The notes beneath the pieces were generated by a model. That model did no database searches and had not been told where the DNA came from. It saw only the letters and a list, made by a program, of their open reading frames with translations. Below are positions 1-9,431 of a stretch of DNA of 57,527 nucleotides, one piece after another. Origin of the DNA: Perkinsus chesapeaki (taxonomy: Eukaryota; Perkinsozoa; Perkinsida; Perkinsidae); contig JAAPAO010000175.1 in assembly GCA_013115145.1 (NCBI GenBank), forward strand, positions 1-57,527. Direction: 5' to 3'. Every line of letters starts with the position of its first letter. Positions within the stretch are counted from its first letter, which is position 1. The position numbers and the translations under genes are program-made.

Positions 1-324
1 AAATGGGACAAGCTGGCACAAAGAATATAAGTCGGACTCAGCGGAGCGAAGCGCTTCACGAGTTCCGCTTACAGACACGCGTGCCGCAGTGTGTGTGTAG
101 GTAGTGCTCTACTAAGGATATCGTTGTTTGATATAGTAATGAAAATTGATGGTATGAACTAACATGAGTTGGATCTCGAGCAGCGCGCAATCATGCCCTG
201 GAATCGACTCATTTTGTATCTTGCACGCTTCAACCTCGGATACGCCTAGGACTTCGGCTCTAAAACTGGTAACATTACTGATAATGAAGCCTTCCAATCT
301 TGCAGCTATTGTGTGAGTTGGTAA
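1..324. other. Left-edge non-coding stretch
   Basis: No convincing coding exon, RNA gene or repeat is visible before the Atg4 start codon. The short minus-strand frame at 112-297 has no recognisable motif. Confidence 0.4.
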
Positions 325-2185
325 ATGGCGTTCGAAAACATTGCCCCCACACTAGCCCGACTATTCCATTCCCTGCAGACCTGGCTGATGCCCTTCAAGC
401 TCCCTTTTAATGAAGAAGTCTATATGCTCGGTAACAGCTCATTACATACATCGATTACACAGTGCCATTTTACGCCGCTACTCATTCTGAAGTCATTCTT
501 TGTCTTATCCAAGGTCAACTCAATCCCGCCCTTCTTTCCAATTTAGTACATGGTCGGTAGGCGTATCTTGTTGCTTAGGTCGGACGTATCCTCCACCTGA
601 AGTAGACGCGGAAGGCAATGCTCCTCGGCCCGAAGACAGCCCTTTGTATCATTCCTTCACAAATGTCATCCTATTCACTTACCGTTGCGGTTTTGATTCT
701 ATTGAAGGGTGCAATGGTCCCTCCAGCATCAGCGACAAAGGCTGGGGATGCGCTGTAGGCCATTCGCTCCGCTCGTCATCGTACGCTTCGTAATTCCGTT
801 TAATCTACCTTGCCAAGCTGCGTCCTTGGAGCCGCTCATCCAAAGGGTTTGCTAGCTTTGGTTGATACCATCAGATACGCGCCACTCAAATGCTGCTAGC
901 CCAAGCAGTCCGAGAAGCCAGCGCCATAGAAGGTACCTGAGGTCTGAGGTCTTACTCCAGGGATTTGCTCACTACAGATGTTACAGCGGAAACCGGTTCT
1001 GTTCTAAGCCTCTTCCTGGACACCGCCGATGCCCCTTTGTCGCTCCATCGCATGGTGAAGATGGGACAGGAGGTCCTCGCCAAACGCCCTGGGACATGGT
1101 TCGGCCCGACAAGTGGAGGGAAGGTGACTTACTGCTGTCCTGCTGCTTGTTGTTGCAAAGTGCTAATAGGTGGCATCGAAGCTTGTGAAAGCTGCCTACG
1201 ATGAGGACATAGCGGCCAATAGGCCTCCACGTGTCCCTTTTCATTGTGTTGCCTTTGACGATGGCGTCCTCTACAAAGATCAAGTGGAAGCCCTCCTAAC
1301 CGCCGACAGTAGCGGGCTACCTGTCCTGGTCTTGCTATGCGTTAGACTAGTAGCCTTCGTCTTGTTGGCCTTCGTCTGGCAGCTCGGCTCTATTCAGGGA
1401 CAGGATGCCACAATACCTCAGAGCCACGTACCGCTTATTCTCGAGTGCTTCCGAAGGCCGGGCTTTGTCGGCCTCAGTAGCGGCGAGTCGACCACTAGTG
1501 CGTTCTACTTCGTCGCTGCGTGGAGCGGAGGAGTAAGCCGCGGTTCCGCCGTCGCATGAACTATGTTTTGCAGCTTTACTATTTGGATCCTCACATAGCG
1601 ACGCAACCGGCCTTGACCAACCCTGACAAGGTTGAGGAAAACACCTGTATACATCAGCTCAAACCCCACAGTGTAGGTCGCCAGAGCTGGTGGGGGCGGG
1701 GGAGAGTCTTCAGTGTCTCACTTGCTCAGCTGGGATGGTCTCGATTGAACTCATCGATGTGTTTTGGTTTCCTGTTGCGGAATAAGGACGAATTAAATGA
1801 CCTGGCCGACTGGATCAAAAGCGGCAACGGCTTAACGGAGACAGCACAAGATGGAGCCTCCTCCTCTCCTCAGTGGCTATTCGAGGTGATCCTGTTGGCA
1901 GGGAGTCCCAGAGGGGCACCGAATGTCCTTGAAAGAAAAGCATGCCATGTTCCTCTTTTCCTAGTGTATGTCTGCGTTTCGAAGGGTTCTTGATGAAACT
2001 TTAGGATCGATTGCATCCGCCATGGTGTCTAATAGGTTCTGGACACAACTCCGGCCTACGCCAAGCCGGGGGGTGTTGGGACTGACGATGACCTGTCAGA
2101 TGTAAGGAACGCATTCACATCGACCCACCCGCCCTGATTTCAGCCCTTCGATGATCCCGATGAGAAGGACGATTCTTTAATGTGA
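325..2185 (+). CDS. ATG4: Atg4-family cysteine peptidase (multi-exon)
   Basis: Atg4 (peptidase family C54) trims Atg8 and later releases it from lipid during autophagy in the cytosol. Conserved blocks appear in order along this stretch in several frames, so introns are present. First comes FTYRCGFDSIE followed by SDKGWGCAVGHS, where the Cys of GWGC is the family nucleophile (about 660-780). Next is PLSLHRMVKMGQ ... RPGTWFGPTS (about 1035-1120), then a block ending near VGLSSGESTTSAFYFV (about 1380-1515). The LYYLDPH block carries the family's catalytic Asp and His (about 1570-1600). An acidic tail FDDPDEKDDSLM ends at a TGA (2183-2185). The start at 325 is the first Met compatible with an N-terminal helix and is provisional. 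All three catalytic residues are seen, so the gene is probably functional. Exact exon borders were not resolved. Confidence 0.82.
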
Positions 2186-2380
2186 ATATCATCATCTTCA
2201 TCATCGTCATTGCATTATCATTTTATATAACATGTTACCTTCGGTGATGATTACCCAATACTGCGGACCACAGTACACGGCGGCCGCCGCCGAATCCCAC
2301 CATTACGTGAAATATAGTCCTTTGGTCAGCAGCGCGTTACCTCTTGCGTTGTCGCCACTTTTATACTTCTCAATTGTCGG

Positions 2381-3442
2381 TTGGCTTGGTTGTCATTCCA
2401 TATGGCACTTTCTCCATCATCTATCGCGTTAAGGCGCTCTCTACGTCGCAAGAGCACCGCCACCACCAGCCTCGTTATCGAGCCGTCTCATACCACCCCT
2501 GGCGTCCCCGTCTTGCCGTTGCTTGACCTCCCCGATGGAGTCCTTCTATGCATTCTGAAAGGCCTTGGTCCGCGAGACTTGATTGCCTTCGAAACATCCT
2601 GTATCGATGCTCGACGGAAGTGCCGTTGTCTGAGAGTGTGGTGCGAGCTGGGCTGTAATGTCTTCCATGGTCAATTACATAGTGACGAATCCTTCTTGGA
2701 TGCCGGGAGCTCCCCAACCTCGAACAAGAGGGTCTCGATCGACTGGAAGTTACGTTACCGCATTTTCGCCACTTTCTCGACGACCTTCAGAGACACTGAC
2801 CGATCAACTATGACGTTTATCGACGAGAGAGATTACGTTGCGTATCTGTCTGCTCGAATCGACGTCGAGTCTCTGAAGACCTCCGGTGGAGTCTATGTGG
2901 AAGTACTTGTCCAGAAAAATGCCGACAATTTGAGTTTGGCATGTGTTGACTTTGACTCTGGTGGGAAAAGTAGTGTCACCTTCTCACCGGATACCGGAGC
3001 CGTTATTAAAGAATCTAAGATCCAAGAGAATCCGAGGAAGGTCAGCGGCTCCTACCGGCAACCGTTGGCCCAAATACAGCAGCTTAAACCGTTCACTGGC
3101 TCGTTGGTCCTCTCGCGGTTCGAAGGTCTTATGGGAATGCTTCTCACCAAAGAAGGTATTGCTTTCTATCGGCGGTTGCCAGGTCTTGCTTGGGAGTGTA
3201 CTGGTATTATTACCGACCTCGCCTGGATCCACGGCAATTATGTAACCCCCTGTATAGCCTTCCGCGACAATGGTATCTATCACGTTATCATTCGTAAACT
3301 TGGTGTGTACCCTCCGCCAACCACGCTGGAAAGGCGCTCACTTGAGCCACCTGTCTTGAGTGAGGATGGTTGGCAGCCTCTCGACTGGGAATCTACAGAC
3401 GGTTATCTCTCAGAGGCCTCCTCCTCCGATGATGATGATTGA
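2381..3442 (+). CDS. F-box-like protein
   Basis: Single open frame of 353 codons. After a Ser/Arg-rich N-terminus, residues about 50-95 read LPDGVLLCILKGLGPRDLI followed by a helix containing CRCLRVWCEL, which matches the layout of an F-box (LP.. .L..I...L...DL). F-box proteins recruit substrates to SCF ubiquitin ligases through Skp1. The remaining 250 residues look like a mixed beta domain with no repeat motif I can name. The C-terminus is acidic and ends in DDDD. A second in-frame Met at 2402 is an equally good start. The F-box call rests on one short motif, so substrate and pathway are unknown. Confidence 0.6.
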   Translation: MAWLSFHMALSPSSIALRRSLRRKSTATTSLVIEPSHTTPGVPVLPLLDLPDGVLLCILKGLGPRDLIAFETSCIDARRKCRCLRVWCELGCNVFHGQLHSDESFLDAGSSPTSNKRVSIDWKLRYRIFATFSTTFRDTDRSTMTFIDERDYVAYLSARIDVESLKTSGGVYVEVLVQKNADNLSLACVDFDSGGKSSVTFSPDTGAVIKESKIQENPRKVSGSYRQPLAQIQQLKPFTGSLVLSRFEGLMGMLLTKEGIAFYRRLPGLAWECTGIITDLAWIHGNYVTPCIAFRDNGIYHVIIRKLGVYPPPTTLERRSLEPPVLSEDGWQPLDWESTDGYLSEASSSDDDD

Positions 3443-4771
3443 TCTTAAGAGAGAGAGCGTATGATGCAAGTGTAACATTTCAATTAATACTGTTTATGGG
3501 ATTGCTTTCTCACTATGGAAGTTGTCACAACTTTTTGCTAGTAGTTGACTATCATGTGTTGTTAGACTTCGTAGTGCACAATCGAGTGATTGTCTGTGTT
3601 CTCGTGAACAAGGAGATTGGACGATGGTCACGACGTCTCTCACAGTTACTCGTTATTGAGGATTATTTTACTTTGACTATAATGATTGTTAGTCGTTCTT
3701 ATTCGTCGTATTCAGATGATAACAGCAGCAACAGCAGCATTAGCAGTGGTGTAGATATCACAGCAATATCGTTCAAGTGTAACATCGTATGGATATGTCT
3801 GTTAAACAACGGTGTTGCGTAAAGTATTTAGTGACCCACCATAGTGGGTCATGACAGCGGAAGCTACCGCCGAAGCATACGAAGCCTGCACAGTAGTGCG
3901 CGTCACCGTGAAAGAACAATGCAAGGCTCTGCAGTTTACTGCGAATTAGATATTGCGGCTCACGGCGAGGAATATCGCGGCATGATTTCACGGCTTGGTT
4001 ATATTGGCGCCATGCTAAACGAATCTCACGCACGAGCTTGGCTAAAGTCCCACTATTCCTACTATTCAGTGTAAGCCCGGTGTCAATCACCTTTAAGCGT
4101 TGTTGTAAACAGATCATAATCGGGTTAGAGGCATACTTTACGTGTCGTTTACGCACCCTGTGTGATTCACTTATAAGAGGGCTAATCCTGCCGGTGGTGA
4201 CAGAGCCACGCCCGACAGCAGTCGTCGTAGTGCGCCAGGCGCTCACACCACGGAACACACTTCATAAGTAAGGGTTCGTTTCTAGTTTCACAAAGATCTA
4301 CGCTCGTACATCGCGGCCATGTACGAAGACTTGAGGGGTGGGCGTCTGCGTGCAGATGTACGCATACACAAACACTATAAATTAAGGATCATTTCAATCC
4401 TTGTACGCATACACAAACACCATAGATTAAGGATCATCTCAATCCTTACTGTTGGGTTTAACAAGGGGACAGGCAAGCCTATCTGGCCGTTGTCCCGAAC
4501 CGTTGGCCAGTTAAGTGTTGACCGAGTCGGCGAAGCAGTTGCTCATCCTTTGTCTGGGGAAAAAGAGAACACTAAGCTCTTCTTCCTAAGCTTACTCGAG
4601 CAGTTAGAGCACACCGCTCACTGCCAGGCGCTTGGAGCGCATCGTCATCCTGGGGATAACACCTCCGTGACGGGGCGAATGTGCGACAGAATCCTGTCAC
4701 GAGTGAGGGGTGTCACACAGGACTTGGCAACCACTCAACCTGTCGTCGCCTTGAGCAGATTTATTCTCATC
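3443..4771. other. Intergenic spacer with a small tandem repeat
   Basis: No supported gene. The stretch 3720-3750 is rich in AACAGC/AGC triplets. A two-copy tandem repeat lies at 4358-4447. The plus frame upstream of 4772 stays open to 4319 but codes for repeat sequence, and the paralogue at 6288 lacks this extension, so I treat it as non-coding leader. Confidence 0.4.
4358..4447 (+). repeat. Two-copy 45-bp tandem repeat
   Basis: Copy one is 4358-4402 and copy two 4403-4447. Each begins GTACGCATACACAAACAC and ends in AATCCTT, with about three mismatches between copies. Confidence 0.85.
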
Positions 4772-4831
4772 ATGGCTTCACAGGTCATTGAGTACTCCGC
4801 TGATGATACAGCAGAAGGTTTCCTCCGATGG
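4666..4831 (+). repeat. 5' conversion/duplication tract, copy 1
   Basis: This block (end of the 5' leader plus the first 20 codons of the membrane protein gene at 4772) is nearly identical to 6184-6347. Only a few changes are seen, for example CGAATG versus TGAAGG and a short change in the 10 bases before the ATG. Outside the block the two loci diverge sharply. Confidence 0.85.
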
Positions 4832-5449
4832 CGCCGGTGGAAGGAGCCAACCTCGCTTCCGTACTTGCACAAACTTTTGATGTCCGTACGAAGGCGGAGA
4901 ACGTGGAAACGTGATGTGAGATGGATTCCTATCCTGGTGATATTGTTGATCTTTATCACAATATACATTTCGACCTTGGTTAATTTGTTATACGATATCA
5001 CGCCGGTTTTTCTGGTGTCATTCAAGACGTTGACTGTAGATAGTCCTGTGTGGTGTGGTATGACGGTATTAGATTCTGATTCATTCCACTGTTTCAATGG
5101 AACGATCGACGTTAGAATATATAATAAGCTTTGGTTAGATGTTGACATATTGGAATGCTCATTGGATTGGACGAATCCCCTGGAGACCGGTGGAGGCTCT
5201 TATGGCGGACGTTTGAGTTACAGTGACGTAAGTGTGCCTTCGAGGAGTGATAAAACCTATACTCTGAAGATGGTAACCAACGTAGCCGAAGTTCCTGTCC
5301 GATTCCATCCGACGATAGGAGTGTTTGGTGTTCGCTTCATCCTCAGAGTGCTCGGATGTGATTTTGATATTATTCACAAAGGACAAGACAAACGTGTGGT
5401 GGTCGTCAATTCAAGGGGATCAGCCGAGAAGACAAAGTTCCCGAAATAA
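4772..5449 (+). CDS. Single-pass membrane protein, tandem copy 1 (LEA2/NDR1-like fold suspected)
   Basis: Intronless, 225 residues. The N-terminal 45 residues are basic and presumably cytosolic. One strong membrane segment follows (WIPILVILLIFITIYIST, about 52-70). A lumenal or outer domain comes next with PVWCGM, an N-glycosylation sequon in HCFNGTIDVRIYNKLW, and beta-strand-like blocks such as VPSRSDKTYTLKMV. A short N-tail, one membrane helix, then a beta domain with a V.I.N.L..DV core resembles LEA2/NDR1-like proteins, but this is my inference from layout. The paralogue at 6288-6980 keeps all these features. The start is chosen because MASQVIEYSADDTAEGFLRW is identical in both copies. Cellular role unknown. 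Confidence 0.7.
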   Translation: MASQVIEYSADDTAEGFLRWRRWKEPTSLPYLHKLLMSVRRRRTWKRDVRWIPILVILLIFITIYISTLVNLLYDITPVFLVSFKTLTVDSPVWCGMTVLDSDSFHCFNGTIDVRIYNKLWLDVDILECSLDWTNPLETGGGSYGGRLSYSDVSVPSRSDKTYTLKMVTNVAEVPVRFHPTIGVFGVRFILRVLGCDFDIIHKGQDKRVVVVNSRGSAEKTKFPK

Positions 5450-5946
5450 GCCAGCTGTTGGTCTCCAGCAATTCCTTAACGCCTTGAAGAGACGTAGTGA
5501 CGATTCAAGTCACCACAGCAGCATCCTATTCCGCTCCTCACTCATATCATGTTTCTCGTTATCTCGTCAGCTCTGATACACGCCACAGCGTCGTTCTCTA
5601 ATAAGCCCTAGACGGTTCCCTCAGTTTTGCCGTGCACATCAGTAGCGATGTCAGGGTTCGCAACGTTTATGTTCCGCGATGTACAGTATTGCACACTTTT
5701 CACACTGATTCGGTACTGCTTGAGTTACTTTGAAAATCTTCAGTAAAATAGGAAAGTTACTCACACAGACGGGAGCTCAGCTACTGCTAAAGGATCGCCA
5801 TTATCTTTGAAAGGTATGCAACTTCGATAAGTCACTTTGGTATCCGGAGTGTTGAACTTGATCTGAGCTGGTTGACCGGCAAAGCTGGAGAGAATTAGAT
5901 GCATTAAAATATGAATCTATTCTAGCCAATGGCGACAAGTCGTACG
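5450..5946. other. Intergenic spacer
   Basis: Nothing convincing is seen between the end of membrane copy 1 and the gene fragment that starts near 5947. Confidence 0.35.
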
Positions 5947-6062
5947 GCGTGGATAATGGTTTCTGTTTTGATCTTTACCACGAGGACGATTATGAGTTCT
6001 ACCAACCCTGCAGCGGCGTTGGTGACTGCGACGACTCATTGCTGGAGGCGAGCAGATACTCG
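5947..6062 (+). pseudogene. Fragment of the secreted Thr/Pro-repeat protein gene
   Basis: This segment aligns base by base with 7853-7970 of the intact gene at 7723-8922. Shared strings include AATGGTTTCTGTTTTG, TCTTTACCACRAGG and GACGACTCAYTGCTRGAGGC. It covers only the part of the Cys-rich domain around NNGFCFGLYH to DCDDSLLEA. It has no start, no repeat region, and frame-destroying differences, so it cannot make the protein. It sits directly upstream of the duplicated leader of membrane copy 2. Confidence 0.85.
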
Positions 6063-6183
6063 TCTTTGGTCTGACGAAAAAAGAAGCCAATACACCCTTC
6101 CGCTTAAGCCTACTGGGGAAAGTAAAGCATACCGTTAACTGCCAGCCGCTTGAAGCGTATCGTAATTCTAGGGATGTTACCAT

Positions 6184-6347
6184 CGTGACGGGGTGAAGGT
6201 GCGACAGAATCCTGTCACGAGTGAGGGGTGTCACACAGGACTTGGCAACCACTCAACCTGTCGTCGCCTTGAGCAGATGTATTCATCATGGCTTCACAGG
6301 TCATTGAGTACTCCGCTGATGATACAGCAGAAGGTTTCCTCCGATGG
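6184..6347 (+). repeat. 5' conversion/duplication tract, copy 2
   Basis: Partner of 4666-4831. Lower similarity continues upstream to about 6137, so the duplicated unit was once longer. Confidence 0.85.
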
Positions 6348-6980
6348 TACCGGCGGGAAGAGCCGACCTCGTCGTCGCTTCCGAACTTGCACAAAACCTT
6401 GATGCCCCTGCGAAACCGAAGGGCGTGGTCACGTGCTCTTCGGTGGGTTCCAATTCTGGCGATATTGGTATCTGTGGTCTGGTACATATTTACATTCTTG
6501 CTCGTATTATACAATCTCCCTTTGGTATTTCCTATGTCATTTGAAAGGTTGGCTATACACGACCCTGTGTGGTGTGGTATGTCGACGTTGGATTATATGT
6601 CATTTTACTGCTTCAATGGCACCGTCGATGTGAGGATACAGAATAAATTATGGTGGAATGTCGAAATATTGGATGGTTTATATATAGTTTGGAGGCCCCG
6701 CCTGGTACCCGCTGAGACGCAAATTCATTACTACACGCAAGTGTCCACTCTTAATGTCGTGGAAGTGCCTTCGAAGAGTGATCGAACCTATACTCTGAAG
6801 ACGGTTTGTGTCTTTCCCGAAGCACTTGCCCGGTTTGATTTGACAGCGGAAGTGCTTGCGGTGAACCTCAACATCCGTGTGCTTGGATATAATTTTCACA
6901 TTGCGAACCAAAAGCAAAAGCAAGATACCCTAGTAGTAGACTTGAGGGATTCGGCTCAAAAGGAATTGCCTTCCAACTAG
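6288..6980 (+). CDS. Single-pass membrane protein, tandem copy 2
   Basis: Intronless paralogue of 4772-5449, 230 residues. The first 20 residues are identical to copy 1. The basic N-tail, one membrane segment (VPILAILVSVVWYIFTFLLV, about 55-75), the PVWCGM block, the FNGTVDVRIQNKLWWNVEIL block with its sequon, and the VPSKSDRTYTLKTV block all line up with copy 1. The membrane and outer regions are only about half identical, which contrasts with the near-identical 5' part. The C-terminus is longer and Lys/Gln-rich. Function unknown; a LEA2-like outer domain is a guess from the arrangement. Confidence 0.7.
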   Translation: MASQVIEYSADDTAEGFLRWYRREEPTSSSLPNLHKTLMPLRNRRAWSRALRWVPILAILVSVVWYIFTFLLVLYNLPLVFPMSFERLAIHDPVWCGMSTLDYMSFYCFNGTVDVRIQNKLWWNVEILDGLYIVWRPRLVPAETQIHYYTQVSTLNVVEVPSKSDRTYTLKTVCVFPEALARFDLTAEVLAVNLNIRVLGYNFHIANQKQKQDTLVVDLRDSAQKELPSN

Positions 6981-7722
6981 CTCAGCACTTGAATGGAGTC
7001 GGAAGCTTTCCATCATTCTCATTACTCATACTGAGTCTCTTTTTTCCTGTCAGGCTCGAGCCTCTTAAAGCATTCTAGAGTTCAGAAAGCGAGTTAGCAA
7101 TTGAAGTCTTGCGGTTTTGAGTAGCAAATCCCAGGTCGAGCTTCATCCCCTCAAACACAGTAGCCACCTATTGCACAGTTTCCATACACTAAGAAAGCTT
7201 TATTGTTCAGTATGTTATCATAACATTGTTATGCTGTCTATAATAATGGTTTTACTGCCCAGCGCACGCTCTATACTCTGTTATGAAGTAGCCAATGGAG
7301 GTGTCCAGCGAATCCAACGTCCGATATCGGAAAGCATCAGCTGGAATATACGAAGCATTTCTTCTGGAGGTCGGCTTGTTTACACATCGTTTAGTCCGAG
7401 CGCCTCGAATTTAGTCAAATCTGGTGACAAGTGATGCTCCTCAACTAACTGTAGGCCCTTCCGCCGAATGTCGAATACGTAATGATAGCTAGTGTAATAG
7501 GAACGACTACTAAGAAGAAGTTGCAGATTCCCCCACACTCGAGCCTAATAATAGACCTGCGTTACGACACCTGAAACACGTACAAGGTGCTTCAGTCGAA
7601 TCTAGCGATCGTCGCAATCGTGACTCACTTGGTTCAATCAGTGAAGTTCGTTCGACAGCGTTTAGCATGTTCGGGAATTCTAGTGTCTTTTCAGTTACCT
7701 ATTTTACGTTTTCATCTTCCGT
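6981..7722. other. Intergenic spacer
   Basis: No supported gene or repeat. The last 40 bases before the next ATG are pyrimidine-rich and could contain a 5' splice-leader or intron acceptor, but none is certain. Confidence 0.35.
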
Positions 7723-8922
7723 ATGCGTTCTTGGGACATAACACTACTTTTGAGCGGAGCTGCGGCCACGGGTGTCTTCACAGAGGAGGCTTCGGTGATC
7801 GGTGATTACTGTAATGAGATGTGCGCTCAGACAGCTAACTGTGACCAGTCCTACTGCAAGAATAATGGTTTCTGTTTTGGTCTTTACCACAAGGGTGACT
7901 CCAAATGCTACCAACCCGGCAGCGCGGCTGGTGACTGTGACGACTCACTGCTAGAGGCCGTTAGGTGCGGAGATTACCCGACGATTGCTTGTGACGATGC
8001 CTGTGCCGGCATACCGAGCTGTGCTTCGTCTGACTGGGGTACGTACTGTAAAAGCTGGCAAGCTTATCCGGTCTGCTTTGGTATAACAGTGGAAGCTGAT
8101 GGAAGCCTATGTTACAGTGCAAGTGATGAAGACTGTTATGGCAAGGAGTATCCCTGTGAGGAGACTACCACTCCGGAGCCTACTACAGTCCCAGAGACTA
8201 CCACTCCGGAGCCTACTACAGTCCCAGAGACTACCACTCCGGAGCCTACTACTGTCCCAGAGACTACCGCTCCGGAGCCTACTACAGTCCCAGAGACTAC
8301 CACTCCTGAGCCTACTACTGTCCCAGAGACTACCACTCCTGAGTCTACTGCAGTCCCAGAGACTACCACTCCTGAGCCTACTACAGTCCCAGAGACTACC
8401 ACTCCTGAGCCTACTACAGTCCCAGAGACTACCACTCCGGAGCCTACCACCGTCCCAGCTACCACTCCGGAGCCTACTACAGTCCCAGAGACTACCACTC
8501 CTGAGCCTACTACAGTCCCAGAGACTACCACTCCGGAGCTTACCACCGTCCCAGCTACCACTCCGGAGCCTACCACCGTCCCAGCTACCACTCCGGAGCC
8601 TACCACCGTCCCAGCTACCACTCCGGAGATTTTCTTGCCTCCAACATATGAGGATGTGGCTGGTGACTGGTGCAGCGGAACCCCTCTTGGCCCGGTCAAG
8701 ATTAGTGCCACTACTTCTGGTACCGGTACGATTTTCATTGCTGGACAGACTTTCTATTTCACATATACCCTATCGTTCTATGAGATTCTCATTACTACTT
8801 CAGATGCTGCGCTAGCAGCCTTGGTCGCCCAGCTCAACACTCGGGTCTATGCTGTCTACACTAAAGACGGCATCTATCTTGAACTCGTTAACGTCTTCGT
8901 TACTACTCTCACGAAGTGCTAA
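7723..8922 (+). CDS. Secreted Cys-rich protein with mucin-like Thr/Pro repeat
   Basis: Intronless, 399 residues. A short hydrophobic N-terminus (ITLLLSGAAATGVF) looks like a weak signal peptide. Residues about 25-145 form a Cys-rich region made of two similar halves, each with C..MCAQTANC or C.DACAGIPSC followed by a YCK..... .. .CFG block, so an internal duplication is likely. Residues about 147-302 are a Thr/Pro repeat of 11- and 10-residue units (TTTPEPTTVPE and TTPEPTTVPA), a typical substrate for O-glycosylation. The C-terminal 95 residues form a separate domain with two Cys. This layout suggests a cell-surface or wall-associated glycoprotein. A broken fragment of the same gene lies at 5947-6062. 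I do not recognise the family. Confidence 0.8.
   Translation: MRSWDITLLLSGAAATGVFTEEASVIGDYCNEMCAQTANCDQSYCKNNGFCFGLYHKGDSKCYQPGSAAGDCDDSLLEAVRCGDYPTIACDDACAGIPSCASSDWGTYCKSWQAYPVCFGITVEADGSLCYSASDEDCYGKEYPCEETTTPEPTTVPETTTPEPTTVPETTTPEPTTVPETTAPEPTTVPETTTPEPTTVPETTTPESTAVPETTTPEPTTVPETTTPEPTTVPETTTPEPTTVPATTPEPTTVPETTTPEPTTVPETTTPELTTVPATTPEPTTVPATTPEPTTVPATTPEIFLPPTYEDVAGDWCSGTPLGPVKISATTSGTGTIFIAGQTFYFTYTLSFYEILITTSDAALAALVAQLNTRVYAVYTKDGIYLELVNVFVTTLTKC
8164..8628 (+). repeat. Coding minisatellite of 33- and 30-bp units
   Basis: About 14 units. Most are 33 bp; those ending in GCT instead of GAGACT are 30 bp. The pattern differs between the 5' part (mostly 33-bp units) and the 3' part (mostly 30-bp units). 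All units are multiples of three, so copy-number change keeps the frame. Confidence 0.95.
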
Positions 8923-9431
8923 ATTCCCTTCTTACTGTCTTTGATTTTTCATATCGTGTGCGGCCCTAGGTGGTAAGGTCGTTGCAAGGTTCCTTGACAT
9001 ATTGGTCTGCGTCTGTCTGGGTCTACTGTGTGTGCCGTACTGGTCGAGTGAATGCTTTTATTACGACTATTTTGTTGCGTTGTTAACATTTCAAATGATT
9101 CCTCATTAAGCTCCTTCTTTTACAGCCCAGTGACACTTCGTCGCAGGGTGAATGTTCCAGCTAGGAGTTTTCGATTAAAGGTCAAAAAGCGACTTAATTG
9201 GTTCCATTGCCCTCGATTGTGCGAGTGATGTCTCGTTCCTCCCGACAGCCCTTGGGTACTGATGTCCATGAGCTGCTTAGATACTTGAACAGTCAGTATA
9301 GAAGTAGTGCGCATAATAATAGTTGCATCGGCAGGTCTTGATGAATCGATCATCTGGGCGTGCGCTTTCTCAGTTGTCGCCATCGTAAAACTCCCAACTC
9401 GTACTCGCGTTTTTTCTAACTAGCCACTGTA
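8923..9431. other. Intergenic spacer
   Basis: No supported feature. It holds the 3' end of the mucin-like gene and the leader of the first transporter. Confidence 0.35.

Noticed and set aside
4319-4771. In-frame N-terminal extension of membrane protein copy 1
   Set aside because: It would encode the 45-bp tandem repeat, has no counterpart in copy 2, and the conserved start MASQV fits better.
8099-8815. Long open frames on both strands over the Thr/Pro repeat (Leu/Ser/Arg-rich and Val/Gly-rich)
   Set aside because: A repeat with units divisible by three keeps all frames open. Only the frame with the Cys-rich and C-terminal domains makes sense.
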